The position numbers and the translations under genes were made by a program. This document shows, piece after piece, positions 8,983-19,586 of a stretch of 64,000 bases of DNA. Positions within the stretch are counted from its first letter, which is position 1; the number at the start of each line of letters is the position of its first letter. The stretch comes from JALORV01 sp035429805. GTDB lineage: Bacteria; Pseudomonadota; Gammaproteobacteria; Burkholderiales; Burkholderiaceae_F. The notes beneath the pieces were generated by a model. That model was not told where the DNA came from. It did not search any database and saw nothing but the letters and a program-made list of their open reading frames with translations. The stretch covers positions 83,421 through 147,420 of the forward strand of contig DAOMFL010000002.1 of NCBI GenBank assembly GCA_035429805.1, given 5' to 3'.

Positions 8983-10757
8983 CAGAAGGCGATTGCGACC
9001 GAGAAATGCACGCGGAGTTGCTGGAAGCGCTCGCCCCAGGCGACGTCGACGGCCAGGGGGCCGGCCGGAGTACGCCAGCGCGCGCCGAGGCCGTAACCGA
9101 GCGCCGGGCTGAGGTCGCTGAATCGCGCGGCGGCATCGCCGGCATCAACGAACGCGGCGATGCCCCAGTTGCCGTCCCACTGCGGCAGCCACTTAACGTA
9201 CTCCACTGATCCGACGGCGAGCGCACGGCCGCCGACGATGGCGCCGCCCTGCTCGACGCCGAGACTCTCGAAGTCGTAGCCGCGGACCGTCAGGGCACCG
9301 CCGGTGCGGAACAGGAACTTGTTGGGAACCGCATTGGTGCTTTCCGCCTGCACGCCGCCGAGTTGCCCGCGCAGGATGAGCACGTCGCGCGCACCGACCG
9401 GGAAGTACTGGACGATGCTGCCGAAGCCCCGGACGAATGCGTCTTCGACGGCGAAGCCGCCCAGGCCCACGGACCCCTGCAGCTGGATCAGGTTGCCGCG
9501 GCGCGGGTTGGTGATGTCGTCGACGTCGCGGCGCGTCCACGTATAGCTGGTCGAGAGCACGTCGAGCGTGATCGGCGGATCGAGTGGTGTTTCCCGACGC
9601 TCGTGCTCGAAGTTGATCGCGAGCTGGGTCTCGACGTTGTGGCCATCGCGGGGTCCCGTCAGCTTCGAGCGTGCCGCGCCGATGCCCCAGCGATTGACGC
9701 GCAGATTCTCAATGTCGGAGTTCTCGAACAGCACGCCGACGCTGTTCCGCGCCCCGCCGGGCTGGGGCGGGAAGATCACGTCTGCATAGGCGAACTGACC
9801 CGTCTGGTCCACGCGGAACCCGCTCTGCAGCGAGTAGGGAAGGCCGAAGATGATCGACTGCCGGTAGAGCGCCTCGATGTGCGCGCCGGTGTTGGTGGCG
9901 AAGCCGACGCCGGCGGCAAAGCGGCGCGCCTTGGCCTCGCGCAGCTGCACGCGGACCGGTGCTGCGTCGCCTTCCGCATGCTCGAGGTCGAACGTGACGA
10001 CGACGCTGCTGAAGTGCGGGCTCTCCTGCAACGCCTGCTGGAACTGCAGCATCAGCGTCCGGTCGAATGGAGCGCCGGGCCTGAGCGTGTTGTACCGCTC
10101 CACCAGCGCAGCGTCGAGCCGCTCCAGGCCCTCGACCTTCAGTGGTCCGAATCGATAGGCCGGTCCGCTGTCGACCTCGACGCGCAGGCGCGCCGTCGCG
10201 GTTTCCGCGTCGATATCGGCGGTGGTCAATCCCAGAGTTGCGCCGGCGTAGTCGCGCGCCGTCACGGCGAGCATCAGGCGGTTCTTGGCGGTTTCCCAAT
10301 CGGCGCTGCGGAACACGGCGCCCACCGGCAGGGCCCAGTCGCGACGCAGCTCCGCGGCACGCGCCGCGTGATCGGCCTCGGCCAGGGCGCCGGTGAACTG
10401 GATCTCGACGGTCGCGACCCGGGTCGGCGGGCCGGGATCGACGACCATGCGATACCGGGGCACCTTGGCCGTGTTGGGTTCGAAGCGAACACGCGGGCTG
10501 AAGTAGCCTTCAGTCGCCAGCGCTTCGACCGCGGCCCTCTCGGCGCGACGCAATTCGCGCTCCTCATCGGCCTCATCGGCATCCTCGGGCAGACGGAATC
10601 GCGCCAGCACTTCCTCCAGCGCCGTCGCCACTTTCCCGCTGACGCCGGCCGGCGTGACGAGCCGCACGCCCTCATCGGTCTCCACTGGCGACTGCTCGGC
10701 GGCGCCGGCGGGCAGGCCCACCAGGATCACGAGCAGTGCCAGCAGTGCAGGGCGCAA
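8982..10757 (-). CDS. tamA: Translocation and assembly module outer-membrane protein TamA
   Basis: A 591-residue Omp85-family protein. A signal peptide ending near PAGAAE leads into POTRA domains (about 30-265) and a C-terminal 16-strand barrel (about 270-591) with surface-antigen-family features: TGGALTVRGYDFESLG and a terminal aromatic residue (SVAIAF). It partners with TamB, encoded immediately downstream and coupled by a one-base overlap. Its promoter must lie in the 175-base region shared with clpB. Confidence 0.92.
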   Translation of the reverse strand: MRPALLALLVILVGLPAGAAEQSPVETDEGVRLVTPAGVSGKVATALEEVLARFRLPEDADEADEERELRRAERAAVEALATEGYFSPRVRFEPNTAKVPRYRMVVDPGPPTRVATVEIQFTGALAEADHAARAAELRRDWALPVGAVFRSADWETAKNRLMLAVTARDYAGATLGLTTADIDAETATARLRVEVDSGPAYRFGPLKVEGLERLDAALVERYNTLRPGAPFDRTLMLQFQQALQESPHFSSVVVTFDLEHAEGDAAPVRVQLREAKARRFAAGVGFATNTGAHIEALYRQSIIFGLPYSLQSGFRVDQTGQFAYADVIFPPQPGGARNSVGVLFENSDIENLRVNRWGIGAARSKLTGPRDGHNVETQLAINFEHERRETPLDPPITLDVLSTSYTWTRRDVDDITNPRRGNLIQLQGSVGLGGFAVEDAFVRGFGSIVQYFPVGARDVLILRGQLGGVQAESTNAVPNKFLFRTGGALTVRGYDFESLGVEQGGAIVGGRALAVGSVEYVKWLPQWDGNWGIAAFVDAGDAAARFSDLSPALGYGLGARWRTPAGPLAVDVAWGERFQQLRVHFSVAIAF

Positions 10758-10868
10758 GGTGCAGACCAGTCGGAGAGGGCGGCGGCGGCCGTACTGCCCG
10801 GCGCAGCCGGAGCGTTGCGCGGCGGTCCGCGTCCGATGCTAGCAAAGGGCCGTACGCCGCCGATCGAG

Positions 10869-10896
10869 CTTGAAAACCCGGGAGCATCCCTTACCT
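10869..10896 (+). promoter_or_regulatory. Candidate heat-shock (sigma-32) promoter of clpB
   Basis: CTTGAAA at 10869-10875 matches the sigma-32 -35 consensus exactly. About 12 bases later CCCTTACC (10888-10895) is a partial match to the CCCCAT-type -10. It lies about 40 bases before the clpB start, and clpB is a classic RpoH target. The weak -10 keeps confidence moderate. Confidence 0.5.
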
Positions 10897-10932
10897 TCGA
10901 ATGGAAACGACAATCCGGGGGCAGGGCGTTCC

Positions 10933-13527
<2,595 letters not shown>

Positions 13528-13533
13528 GCGCGC

Positions 13534-13557
13534 GGGCCGGCGGAAGCCGGCCCCTTG
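13534..13557 (+). terminator. Hairpin after clpB, possible terminator
   Basis: An 8-bp perfect stem GGGCCGGC / GCCGGCCC (13534-13541 and 13546-13553) closes a GGAA tetraloop seven bases after the clpB stop. Only CTT follows, so the U-tract is poor; it may act as a weak terminator or as a 3' end stabiliser. Confidence 0.5.
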
Positions 13558-13715
13558 ACTCGAACGGTCGCCCTGTCGGTGAGGCGAGACGCGATGATTT
13601 GAGGGTTTCGCCCGAGGCCGGAGTCCGTCGTTTCCGTCGATTTTGTTTACAAATCAAAGATATCCGTCCGGATTACTGCGCTGCAATAGCTTGGCGCGGT
13701 GGGATTTTTTCCCAC

Positions 13716-13732
13716 TGGCATAACTTCTGCTT
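13716..13732 (+). promoter_or_regulatory. Candidate sigma-54 promoter of the PEP-CTERM gene
   Basis: TGGCATAACTTCTGCTT has GG and GC doublets separated by exactly 10 bases, as in the RpoN consensus TGGCAC-N5-TTGC. It sits 44 bases before the ATG at 13777. Directly upstream is an inverted repeat GTGGGA / TCCCAC (13699-13704 and 13710-13715) around TTTTT. PEP-CTERM genes in exosortase bacteria can be controlled by RpoN with the PrsK/PrsR two-component system, which supports the reading by analogy. Confidence 0.5.
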
Positions 13733-13776
13733 GGGTTCAGGCCGGGGATGAACAGGTTGTCTTGCCAGGAGCAGAA

Positions 13777-14547
13777 ATGAGGTTCAGGTTGCACACGCTT
13801 CACAAAGTGCTGGTCGGCCTCTCGATCGGCCTCGTCGCTTTTGCCGCGCATTCCGCGGTCATATTCACCGGCTCGTCGGGCGGCCGTTCGGCCAGCGTGT
13901 CCTTCGATGTGTTCGCGCCGAATCTGCTGGTGGTGACGCTGACGAATACAAGCGGCGCAGATGCGTTGGTGCCAACCGATATTCTGACCGGCGTCTTCTT
14001 CAACCTCGCTGGAAACCCACTACTGTCTGAGGTGTCCGCGCGCTCGGGAGGGCCCACCTACTTAAATGGGCTCCAAGCCTCCGCTGCCCTTGGGGGTCCA
14101 GCCGGTTCGAATGTCGGGGGTGAGTGGGCCTATGCAAACGGGCTCAGTCAGTACGCAGCGAATTCGGGAATCTCCAGTTCGGGTCTGGGACTGTTCGGGG
14201 GTGGAACATTCTTGGGTGCCAATCTCGATGGACCCCCAAGTGGAGCCGTGGACGGCCTGCAGTACGGCATCACCACCGCCGGCGACAACCTTGCGACAGG
14301 CAACACGGCGCTCATGACCAACGAGATCACCAAGAACTCGGTTCAGTTCGCTCTTGGCGGCTTCCTTGGAAGCCTCAGCGACATCTCGAACGTGACGTTC
14401 CAGTACGGCACCGCGCTCACCGAGCCGAGTGTTCCGGGCCGGCCTGGCCAAGGAGGCTCGGTGCCCGAGCCCGGCTCGCTGGCGTTGCTCGCGACCGGTC
14501 TGCTCGGCGTGGCCGGCTGGGTGCGTCGTCGCCGGCCCGAAGCCTGA
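13777..14547 (+). CDS. PEP-CTERM sorting-domain exported protein
   Basis: A 256-residue secreted protein with a signal peptide (about 1-27, ending AHSA), a Gly/Ser/Asn-rich beta-type body of unknown function and a tripartite C-terminal sorting signal: VPEPGSLALL at 229-238, a hydrophobic helix, and the basic tail RRRR near the end. Such proteins are processed by exosortase (EpsH/XrtA family) and delivered to the surface or matrix. No exosortase lies in the window, so it is an orphan substrate, which is common. The ATG at 13777 follows a CAGGAGC ribosome site. A strong terminator follows, making it a single-gene unit. Confidence 0.88.
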   Translation: MRFRLHTLHKVLVGLSIGLVAFAAHSAVIFTGSSGGRSASVSFDVFAPNLLVVTLTNTSGADALVPTDILTGVFFNLAGNPLLSEVSARSGGPTYLNGLQASAALGGPAGSNVGGEWAYANGLSQYAANSGISSSGLGLFGGGTFLGANLDGPPSGAVDGLQYGITTAGDNLATGNTALMTNEITKNSVQFALGGFLGSLSDISNVTFQYGTALTEPSVPGRPGQGGSVPEPGSLALLATGLLGVAGWVRRRRPEA

Positions 14548-14569
14548 ACGTAGCAGCGCCGTCAATCGA

Positions 14570-14600
14570 AGGGCCCGCTCAGCGGGCCCTTTGTCTTTTT
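14570..14600 (+). terminator. Intrinsic terminator of the PEP-CTERM gene
   Basis: GGGCCCGC (14571-14578) pairs with GCGGGCCC (14582-14589) around TCA, followed by TTTGTCTTTTT. This is a textbook Rho-independent terminator 22 bases past the stop codon. Confidence 0.92.
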
Positions 14601-14923
14601 GCCCGGCTGCAGCCAGCAGTCGGCCAAGAACCTTTACTCGTGTGCAGGCCTAGCTCAGGAAGTGGATGAAGTACTGCGCCTAAGCGGTAACCCCCATGGC
14701 TAGTTTCCCAGGCCGGGTTGTCCACGCTGAGAAAAGCGCGGCTACAATCGCGCGGCTCCGAGCCGGCGGTGGTGTTGAGCCCTCGTCGGAACGGCGTACC
14801 AGGATCAAGAAGGCCGGGGTCTACGCCGATTACCGGAGAATCGGGAGCGCAGGGGCTCTGCTCAACTTCACGCCTGCGCCGTCGAGGTGCAAGGCGCGTT
14901 GAGGCAAGAAGGGGGAGGCGGAA
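14601..14923 (+). promoter_or_regulatory. Gene-free leader with probable pbpG promoter
   Basis: This stretch contains no credible gene. A likely -10 TACAAT (14743-14748) is preceded at a long 19-base spacing by TTGTCC (14718-14723), giving a leader of about 170 bases before the pbpG start. I see no riboswitch or RNA gene in it. The only other notable element is the strong ribosome site GGGGGAGG at 14911-14918. Confidence 0.5.
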
Positions 14924-15973
14924 TTGCAGAGATCGATTGCGTGGGCCATGGCCCTGGGTCTGACGGTCGCGCTGGCGGCCGTTGTGACATCGCCTTCTCA
15001 GGCCACAGAGGCCAACGCCGCAGTCGACTCGGGCTCGAAGCCGGCTCAGCGCGTCAGCGGGACGATTCCAACCGGCAAAGCCCGCGCACAGTCCACCCGC
15101 AGGGCGTCCGCCGCGCGCACACCAGCCAGACCGTCCGAGGGCCAGATCGCCGGCCTGCACCGGGCGGGTGATCCACTCGAACTGAAATCTTCGGTCGCGC
15201 TCGTCGTGAACCAGGACACCGACGAAGTGCTGTTCGAGAAGAACACGCGCGCGGTGCTGCCGATCGCATCGATTACCAAGCTGATGACGGCACTGGTGAC
15301 CGTGGAAGCCAATCTTCCGCTGGACGAGGAACTCACGGTCAGCCAGAGCGAGGTCGTGCGCGCGAACGTCCGGTCGAATCTTCGACCGGGCATGACGATG
15401 ACGCGGGACACCGCCCTGCATCTTGCGCTGATGTCTTCCGAGAACCGTGCGGCGCAGTTGCTGGGTCGAACCTATCCGGGCGGACTCGATGCATTCGTCG
15501 AGGCGATGAACGCCAAGGCGCGGCTGATCGGGATGAGCGACTCGCACTTCGCGGATCCGACCGGCCTGTCGCCGGAGAACCGCTCGAGCGCCAATGACCT
15601 CGTACGGCTGGTCAAGGCGGCCTACGAGCACGACGTCATCCGCCAGCATTCGATCAGTGGAGAACTGGCGCTGCCCGTGGGCAAGCGGATGGTCCGCTAT
15701 GGCAACACCAACCGCCTGACGGCGAATCCCGACTGGGAGATCGGTCTGCAGAAGACCGGCTACATCTCGGCCGCGGGCCGTTGTCTGGTGATGCAGGCGG
15801 TGGTCGAAGGCCAGCGGGTGGTGATGGTGCTGCTCGACTCGGTCGGAAAATACTCCCGGCTCGCGGACGCGCAGCGCATTCGCGACTGGCTGACGGCCCG
15901 GCGTGCCAGCGGCGAACAGCCCCCCTCGGGCAAACCGGTCGCGAACGCACCCGCGGCGGCCCAGCCAATCTGA
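14924..15973 (+). CDS. pbpG: D-alanyl-D-alanine endopeptidase (PBP7-like)
   Basis: A 349-residue periplasmic serine peptidase of the S11 (low-molecular-weight PBP) family that cleaves peptidoglycan cross-links. The penicillin-binding triad is intact: SITK (Ser116, Lys119), SEN (172-174) and KTG (277-279). A signal peptide (1-27) and a basic/Ala-rich linker of about 50 residues precede the catalytic domain. The closest family text I recall is E. coli PBP7 (ASITKLMTALV, LMSSENRAA, YPGG). The TTG at 14924 is chosen because GGGGGAGG ends five bases before it; an ATG at 14948 would also leave a usable signal peptide. The C-terminus is short and Pro/Ala-rich. Confidence 0.9.
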   Translation: MQRSIAWAMALGLTVALAAVVTSPSQATEANAAVDSGSKPAQRVSGTIPTGKARAQSTRRASAARTPARPSEGQIAGLHRAGDPLELKSSVALVVNQDTDEVLFEKNTRAVLPIASITKLMTALVTVEANLPLDEELTVSQSEVVRANVRSNLRPGMTMTRDTALHLALMSSENRAAQLLGRTYPGGLDAFVEAMNAKARLIGMSDSHFADPTGLSPENRSSANDLVRLVKAAYEHDVIRQHSISGELALPVGKRMVRYGNTNRLTANPDWEIGLQKTGYISAAGRCLVMQAVVEGQRVVMVLLDSVGKYSRLADAQRIRDWLTARRASGEQPPSGKPVANAPAAAQPI

Positions 15974-15994
15974 CCGACTCGGTCGTCCGGCCGT

Positions 15995-16771
15995 TCAGGG
16001 CGCCGGCGAATATCCCAGCGCTGTAGAGATTCTTGCGGCGGTCGCCTGCAGGTCTGCGATCCAGTCGTCCTGCATGCGTTCGGCCGGTGCCGAAACTGAC
16101 AGGCCGGCGACCAGGCGCCCGGAGTCGTCCCGGATCCCGGCGGCGATGCAACGCACGCCGAGTTCAAGTTCCTCGTTGTCGCGCGCAATGCCGCGCGTGC
16201 GCACCTGTGCGAGTTCCTTCTCGAGCCGTGGCAGGTCGGTGAGGCTGTTGCGGGTATGGCCCGCCAGCCCGGTTCGGGTGGCGTAGGCGCGCACCAGTCG
16301 CGGGTCGTCCGAGGCCAGGAACAGCTTCCCGCTCGACGTCAGGTGAAGCGGCGCACGCCCGCCGATGGCGCGCACGACCTGCATGCCTGAACGCTCGCTG
16401 TACGAGCGGTCGATGTAGACGATTTCGTCGCCCTGGCGCACGGAAAGATTGACCGTCTGGCCCGTCTTGCGATGCAGTTCCCGCATCGGTTCCATCGCGG
16501 CCTCCCGCACCGACAGCCGCGCCTTTACCAGGTTACCGAGTTCCAGCAGGCGCATGCCGAGTCGGTACGACCCTGGGGTTTCAGCGCGATCGACGAATCG
16601 CCCGATCACCATGTCGTTTAGTATTCGATGCGCCGTCGACGGATGCAGGCCCGTGGCCGCTGCCAGTTCCTTCAGGCTCACCGGGTCCGACCGCGAGGCG
16701 AGCGTGTCGAGCAGCTTCATCATTCGCTCGATCACCTGGATCGCAGTCTTCTCGCGCGTGGTCGTGGACAT
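15995..16771 (-). CDS. IclR-family transcriptional regulator
   Basis: A 258-residue regulator with a winged helix-turn-helix (about 8-70; VSLKELAAATGLHPSTAHRI is the recognition region) and a C-terminal IclR effector domain (about 85-255) ending in the usual GLSVSAP. It is transcribed away from lutAB with 162 bases between the two starts. Local control of lactate oxidation is therefore the natural inference, although lut operons elsewhere usually use GntR-type or other regulators. The ATG at 16771 gives the standard length; longer readings run into lutA on the other strand. Confidence 0.88.
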   Translation of the reverse strand: MSTTTREKTAIQVIERMMKLLDTLASRSDPVSLKELAAATGLHPSTAHRILNDMVIGRFVDRAETPGSYRLGMRLLELGNLVKARLSVREAAMEPMRELHRKTGQTVNLSVRQGDEIVYIDRSYSERSGMQVVRAIGGRAPLHLTSSGKLFLASDDPRLVRAYATRTGLAGHTRNSLTDLPRLEKELAQVRTRGIARDNEELELGVRCIAAGIRDDSGRLVAGLSVSAPAERMQDDWIADLQATAARISTALGYSPAP

Positions 16772-16933
16772 GGTGCACAGCAATATTCTTCTTGCTCGCT
16801 TTATACCACCATACGAAACGCCGTCTAGCGGTAATGCCACGGCTCGGTTTGCGGGCGCGCAAGCTTTCCTGATTGAGAAATCCGCACGTGCCGCAAAGCA
16901 GCAAGCGGTTGCCAGACTTCGAGTGCGGGCGCA
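16772..16933. promoter_or_regulatory. Divergent control region between iclR-type gene and lutA
   Basis: 162 bases between divergent starts. It holds an interrupted inverted repeat GCCGT (16820-16824) / ACGGC (16839-16843), with a looser flanking pair CGAAAC and CGGTTTG, which could be an IclR-type operator. TTATAC near 16801 is AT-rich enough for a -10. No motif here is strong enough for certainty. Confidence 0.3.
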
Positions 16934-17659
16934 ATGCGGGTAGCACTCTTCGTCACCTGCCTCGTCGACGCGATCCGGCCCGAGATCGGATTCTCCGTCG
17001 TCAAGCTGCTCGAAGCGGCGGGCTGCGAGGTCGTGGTTCCCGAGACGCAGACGTGTTGCGGGCAACCCGCGTACAACTCGGGAGACAGCGCTACCGCTCG
17101 CGCGCTCGCCGAAAAGGTGCTGCGCGAATTCGACGGCTTCGACTATGTCGTCATTCCGAGCGGCTCCTGCGGCGGCCAGATCAAGCTCCAGTACATCGAA
17201 CTGTTCCGCGACCACCCCGACCTCAAGTTGCGTGCGGAGAGGCTGGCGGCGCGCATCCACGAAGTCACCGACTTCCTCGTCAACGTGCTCCGGGTCAGCA
17301 GCATTCCGTCGCAGTTCTCCGGCCACGTGACGTACCACGATTCCTGCGCCGGACTGCGCGAACTCGGGGTCAAGGCGCAGCCGCGTGCGTTGCTGGCGAA
17401 GCTGCCGGGCGTACGCGTCAGCGAGCTCAGCGGCTGCGAGCAGTGCTGCGGGTTCGGCGGCACCTTCTCGATCAAGTTCGGTGATGTCTCAGGCGCGATC
17501 GTCGACGAGAAGTGCCGCAATATCCGGGCGACGGGCGCCGATGCGGTCGTGCTTGGCGACCTTGGCTGCATCCTGAACATCGAAGGACGCCTCCGCCGCA
17601 CCGGGGATACGACCACGCGCGTACTCCACATTGCCCAGGTTCTGGCAGGGGACGCCTGA
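16934..17659 (+). CDS. lutA: Lactate utilization Fe-S protein LutA (CCG-domain)
   Basis: A 241-residue cytosolic protein with two CCG domains (DUF224) that bind iron-sulfur or related cofactors in the LutABC L-lactate dehydrogenase. Cysteine motifs are TCCGQPAYNSG, PSGSCGGQ, DSCAGLREL and CEQCCGFGGTFS. The same fold is found in GlpC/HdrB, but length and the following lutB identify it. The stop overlaps the lutB start (TGATG). Confidence 0.88.
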   Translation: MRVALFVTCLVDAIRPEIGFSVVKLLEAAGCEVVVPETQTCCGQPAYNSGDSATARALAEKVLREFDGFDYVVIPSGSCGGQIKLQYIELFRDHPDLKLRAERLAARIHEVTDFLVNVLRVSSIPSQFSGHVTYHDSCAGLRELGVKAQPRALLAKLPGVRVSELSGCEQCCGFGGTFSIKFGDVSGAIVDEKCRNIRATGADAVVLGDLGCILNIEGRLRRTGDTTTRVLHIAQVLAGDA

Positions 17660-19083
17660 TGCAGACGCAGTCGATGCACTTCAAGGCGCGCACCGGCCAG
17701 AAGCTGGCGGACGAGCGCCTGCAGAAGAACCTCAAGAAGCTATCGGAGAAGTTCGTGACGGCGCGGGCAGCCGCAATCACCGAGCTTGCCGACTTCGAAG
17801 GCACCCGCAGTGCCGCCGTCGAGCGCCGCAACCGTGCGCTCGCGCGTCTCGACCTGTGGCTGGAGACGTTTGAGCGCAACGCGCGGGCGCGCGGTGCTCA
17901 TGTGCTGTACGCGCAGACGGCGGAAGAAGCGGCGCGTCTGATCGTCGACATCGCCGCCAGGCACGGCGTGCGCAAGGCGACGAAGTCGAAGTCGATGGTG
18001 TCGGAGGAGGTCCGGCTCAATGCCGCGCTTTCGGCAGCGGGCGTGCAGCCGGTCGAAACGGACCTCGGCGAGTACATCCTGCAGATCAACGACAACGAGC
18101 CGCCGTCGCACATCATTGCGCCGGTCATCCACAAGGACAAGGAAGAGATCTCGGACCTCTTCGCCAAAGCACACGGCAAGGAGCGCAAGACCGAGATCAC
18201 GCAGCTCACGCGGGAAGCACGCCAGGTTCTGCGCAGCCACTTCCTGTCGGCCGACATGGGCATCACCGGCGCCAACTTCCTGATCGCCGAAACCGGCTCC
18301 GTCGCCATCGTCACGAACGAAGGCAACGAAGGCATGTGCACGATCATGCCGCCGAAGGTCCACGTCGTGCTGACCGGTATCGAGAAAGTGCTGCCGACGC
18401 TCGAGGACCTCGCGACACTGATGCGCCTGCTGCCCCGTTCGGCAACGGGGCAGCCGATCTCGAACTACTTCTCTCTCCTCTCCGGGCCGCGGCGCGAGGG
18501 CGATCTCGACGGTCCGGAGCACATGTACTACGTGCTGGTCGACGCCGGCCGCACGGGCCTGCTCGGCAGCGAGTTCCAGGAGATGCTGCGCTGCATACGC
18601 TGCGGCGCCTGCATGAATCACTGTCCCGTTTATCAGAAGATCGGCGGGCACGCGTATGGCTGGGTGTATCCGGGTCCGATGGGTTCCGTGCTGACGCCGA
18701 GCTATGTCGGCCTGGAAAACGCGCTCGATCTGCCGCACGCAGCGACGCTGTGCGGGCAATGCAGTGTCGTGTGCCCGGTGAAGATTCCTCTGCCGGACCT
18801 GCTGCGCAAGCTGCGCGAGAAGCAGTGGGAGCGGCACCTGCGTCCGTGGTATGAGCGCGTCGCCGTTGGCCTCTGGGCGTTCGCCGCGACGCGTCCCGCG
18901 TTGTATGCCTTCGGCGCGAGAGTGGCGGTCCGCATGCTCAACTGGATCGGCGGACCGGGAGGCCGGATCCGGCAACTGCCGCTCGCCGGTGGATGGACCG
19001 CCACGCGCGACTTTCCTGCGCCCAGCGGCCGCACGTTCCGCGACATGTATCGCGAGCGTCGGGGCCGGCCCGGCGGCGCCTAA
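17659..19083 (+). CDS. lutB: Lactate utilization Fe-S protein LutB
   Basis: A 474-residue iron-sulfur oxidoreductase subunit. The N-terminal two thirds is the DUF162/LUD domain (with GITGANFLIAETGSVAIVTNEG, 20 residues or so around 205-225); two 4Fe-4S motifs follow, CIRCGACMNHCPVY and CGQCSVVCPVKIP. The C-terminal tail ends with FPAPSGRTFRDMYRER, usual in LutB. The ATG overlapping the lutA stop gives the family length. The third subunit gene lutC (YkgG) does not follow; instead the convergent thpR overlaps the stop by four bases. Confidence 0.9.
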   Translation: MQTQSMHFKARTGQKLADERLQKNLKKLSEKFVTARAAAITELADFEGTRSAAVERRNRALARLDLWLETFERNARARGAHVLYAQTAEEAARLIVDIAARHGVRKATKSKSMVSEEVRLNAALSAAGVQPVETDLGEYILQINDNEPPSHIIAPVIHKDKEEISDLFAKAHGKERKTEITQLTREARQVLRSHFLSADMGITGANFLIAETGSVAIVTNEGNEGMCTIMPPKVHVVLTGIEKVLPTLEDLATLMRLLPRSATGQPISNYFSLLSGPRREGDLDGPEHMYYVLVDAGRTGLLGSEFQEMLRCIRCGACMNHCPVYQKIGGHAYGWVYPGPMGSVLTPSYVGLENALDLPHAATLCGQCSVVCPVKIPLPDLLRKLREKQWERHLRPWYERVAVGLWAFAATRPALYAFGARVAVRMLNWIGGPGGRIRQLPLAGGWTATRDFPAPSGRTFRDMYRERRGRPGGA

Positions 19084-19586
19084 TCGTCGGGTACCTTCAG
19101 GTAGACGGGTCCGCGCTCGTCGCGCGCCGCGGCGTACAGCGCGACGCGCTCGGTCCGCCATGCGATCGGCTCCGGTAACGGGCCGCTGCAGCCGAACGCA
19201 CGCACGTCGCGAAACAGAGTGACGTGGGCAACGAACGGCTTGCGATCGAACCCTATGCCCAGCGCTTCGAGGAGGCCGCGCACCGAGGACGCCGCGGCAT
19301 CGAGCACCGTGCTGACCGGCCCGCCGGCCCACGCCACACGGGCGCGCGGAAACCATCCGACGCTGTCGACCGACCAGTCGAACGGCTCGATCGCGAGTTG
19401 TGCAGTCGATTGCGCCAGCGACCTGGCGGCCGTGTCCTCGAGGTCACCGATGAAGGCCAGGGTCAGGTGCAGGTTGCGCGGCTGCATCGGCCGCGCATGA
19501 GGTACCTGCGGACGCAGCGTCTCGAGCAGCCCTTCGATCGACCTGCGGGTCTCCTCGTCCGGCCAGGCCGCCACGAAGCAACGCAT
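19080..19586 (-). CDS. thpR: RNA 2',3'-cyclic 3'-phosphodiesterase
   Basis: A 168-residue 2H phosphoesterase (LigT family) that opens 2',3'-cyclic phosphate RNA ends. The two catalytic HxTx motifs are present: HLTL at 40-43 and HVTL at 121-124. It is the last gene of the minus-strand operon with pyrD; the start ATG shares one base with the pyrD stop (TAATG). Its stop overlaps the convergent lutB stop. Confidence 0.9.
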   Translation of the reverse strand: MRCFVAAWPDEETRRSIEGLLETLRPQVPHARPMQPRNLHLTLAFIGDLEDTAARSLAQSTAQLAIEPFDWSVDSVGWFPRARVAWAGGPVSTVLDAAASSVRGLLEALGIGFDRKPFVAHVTLFRDVRAFGCSGPLPEPIAWRTERVALYAAARDERGPVYLKVPDD

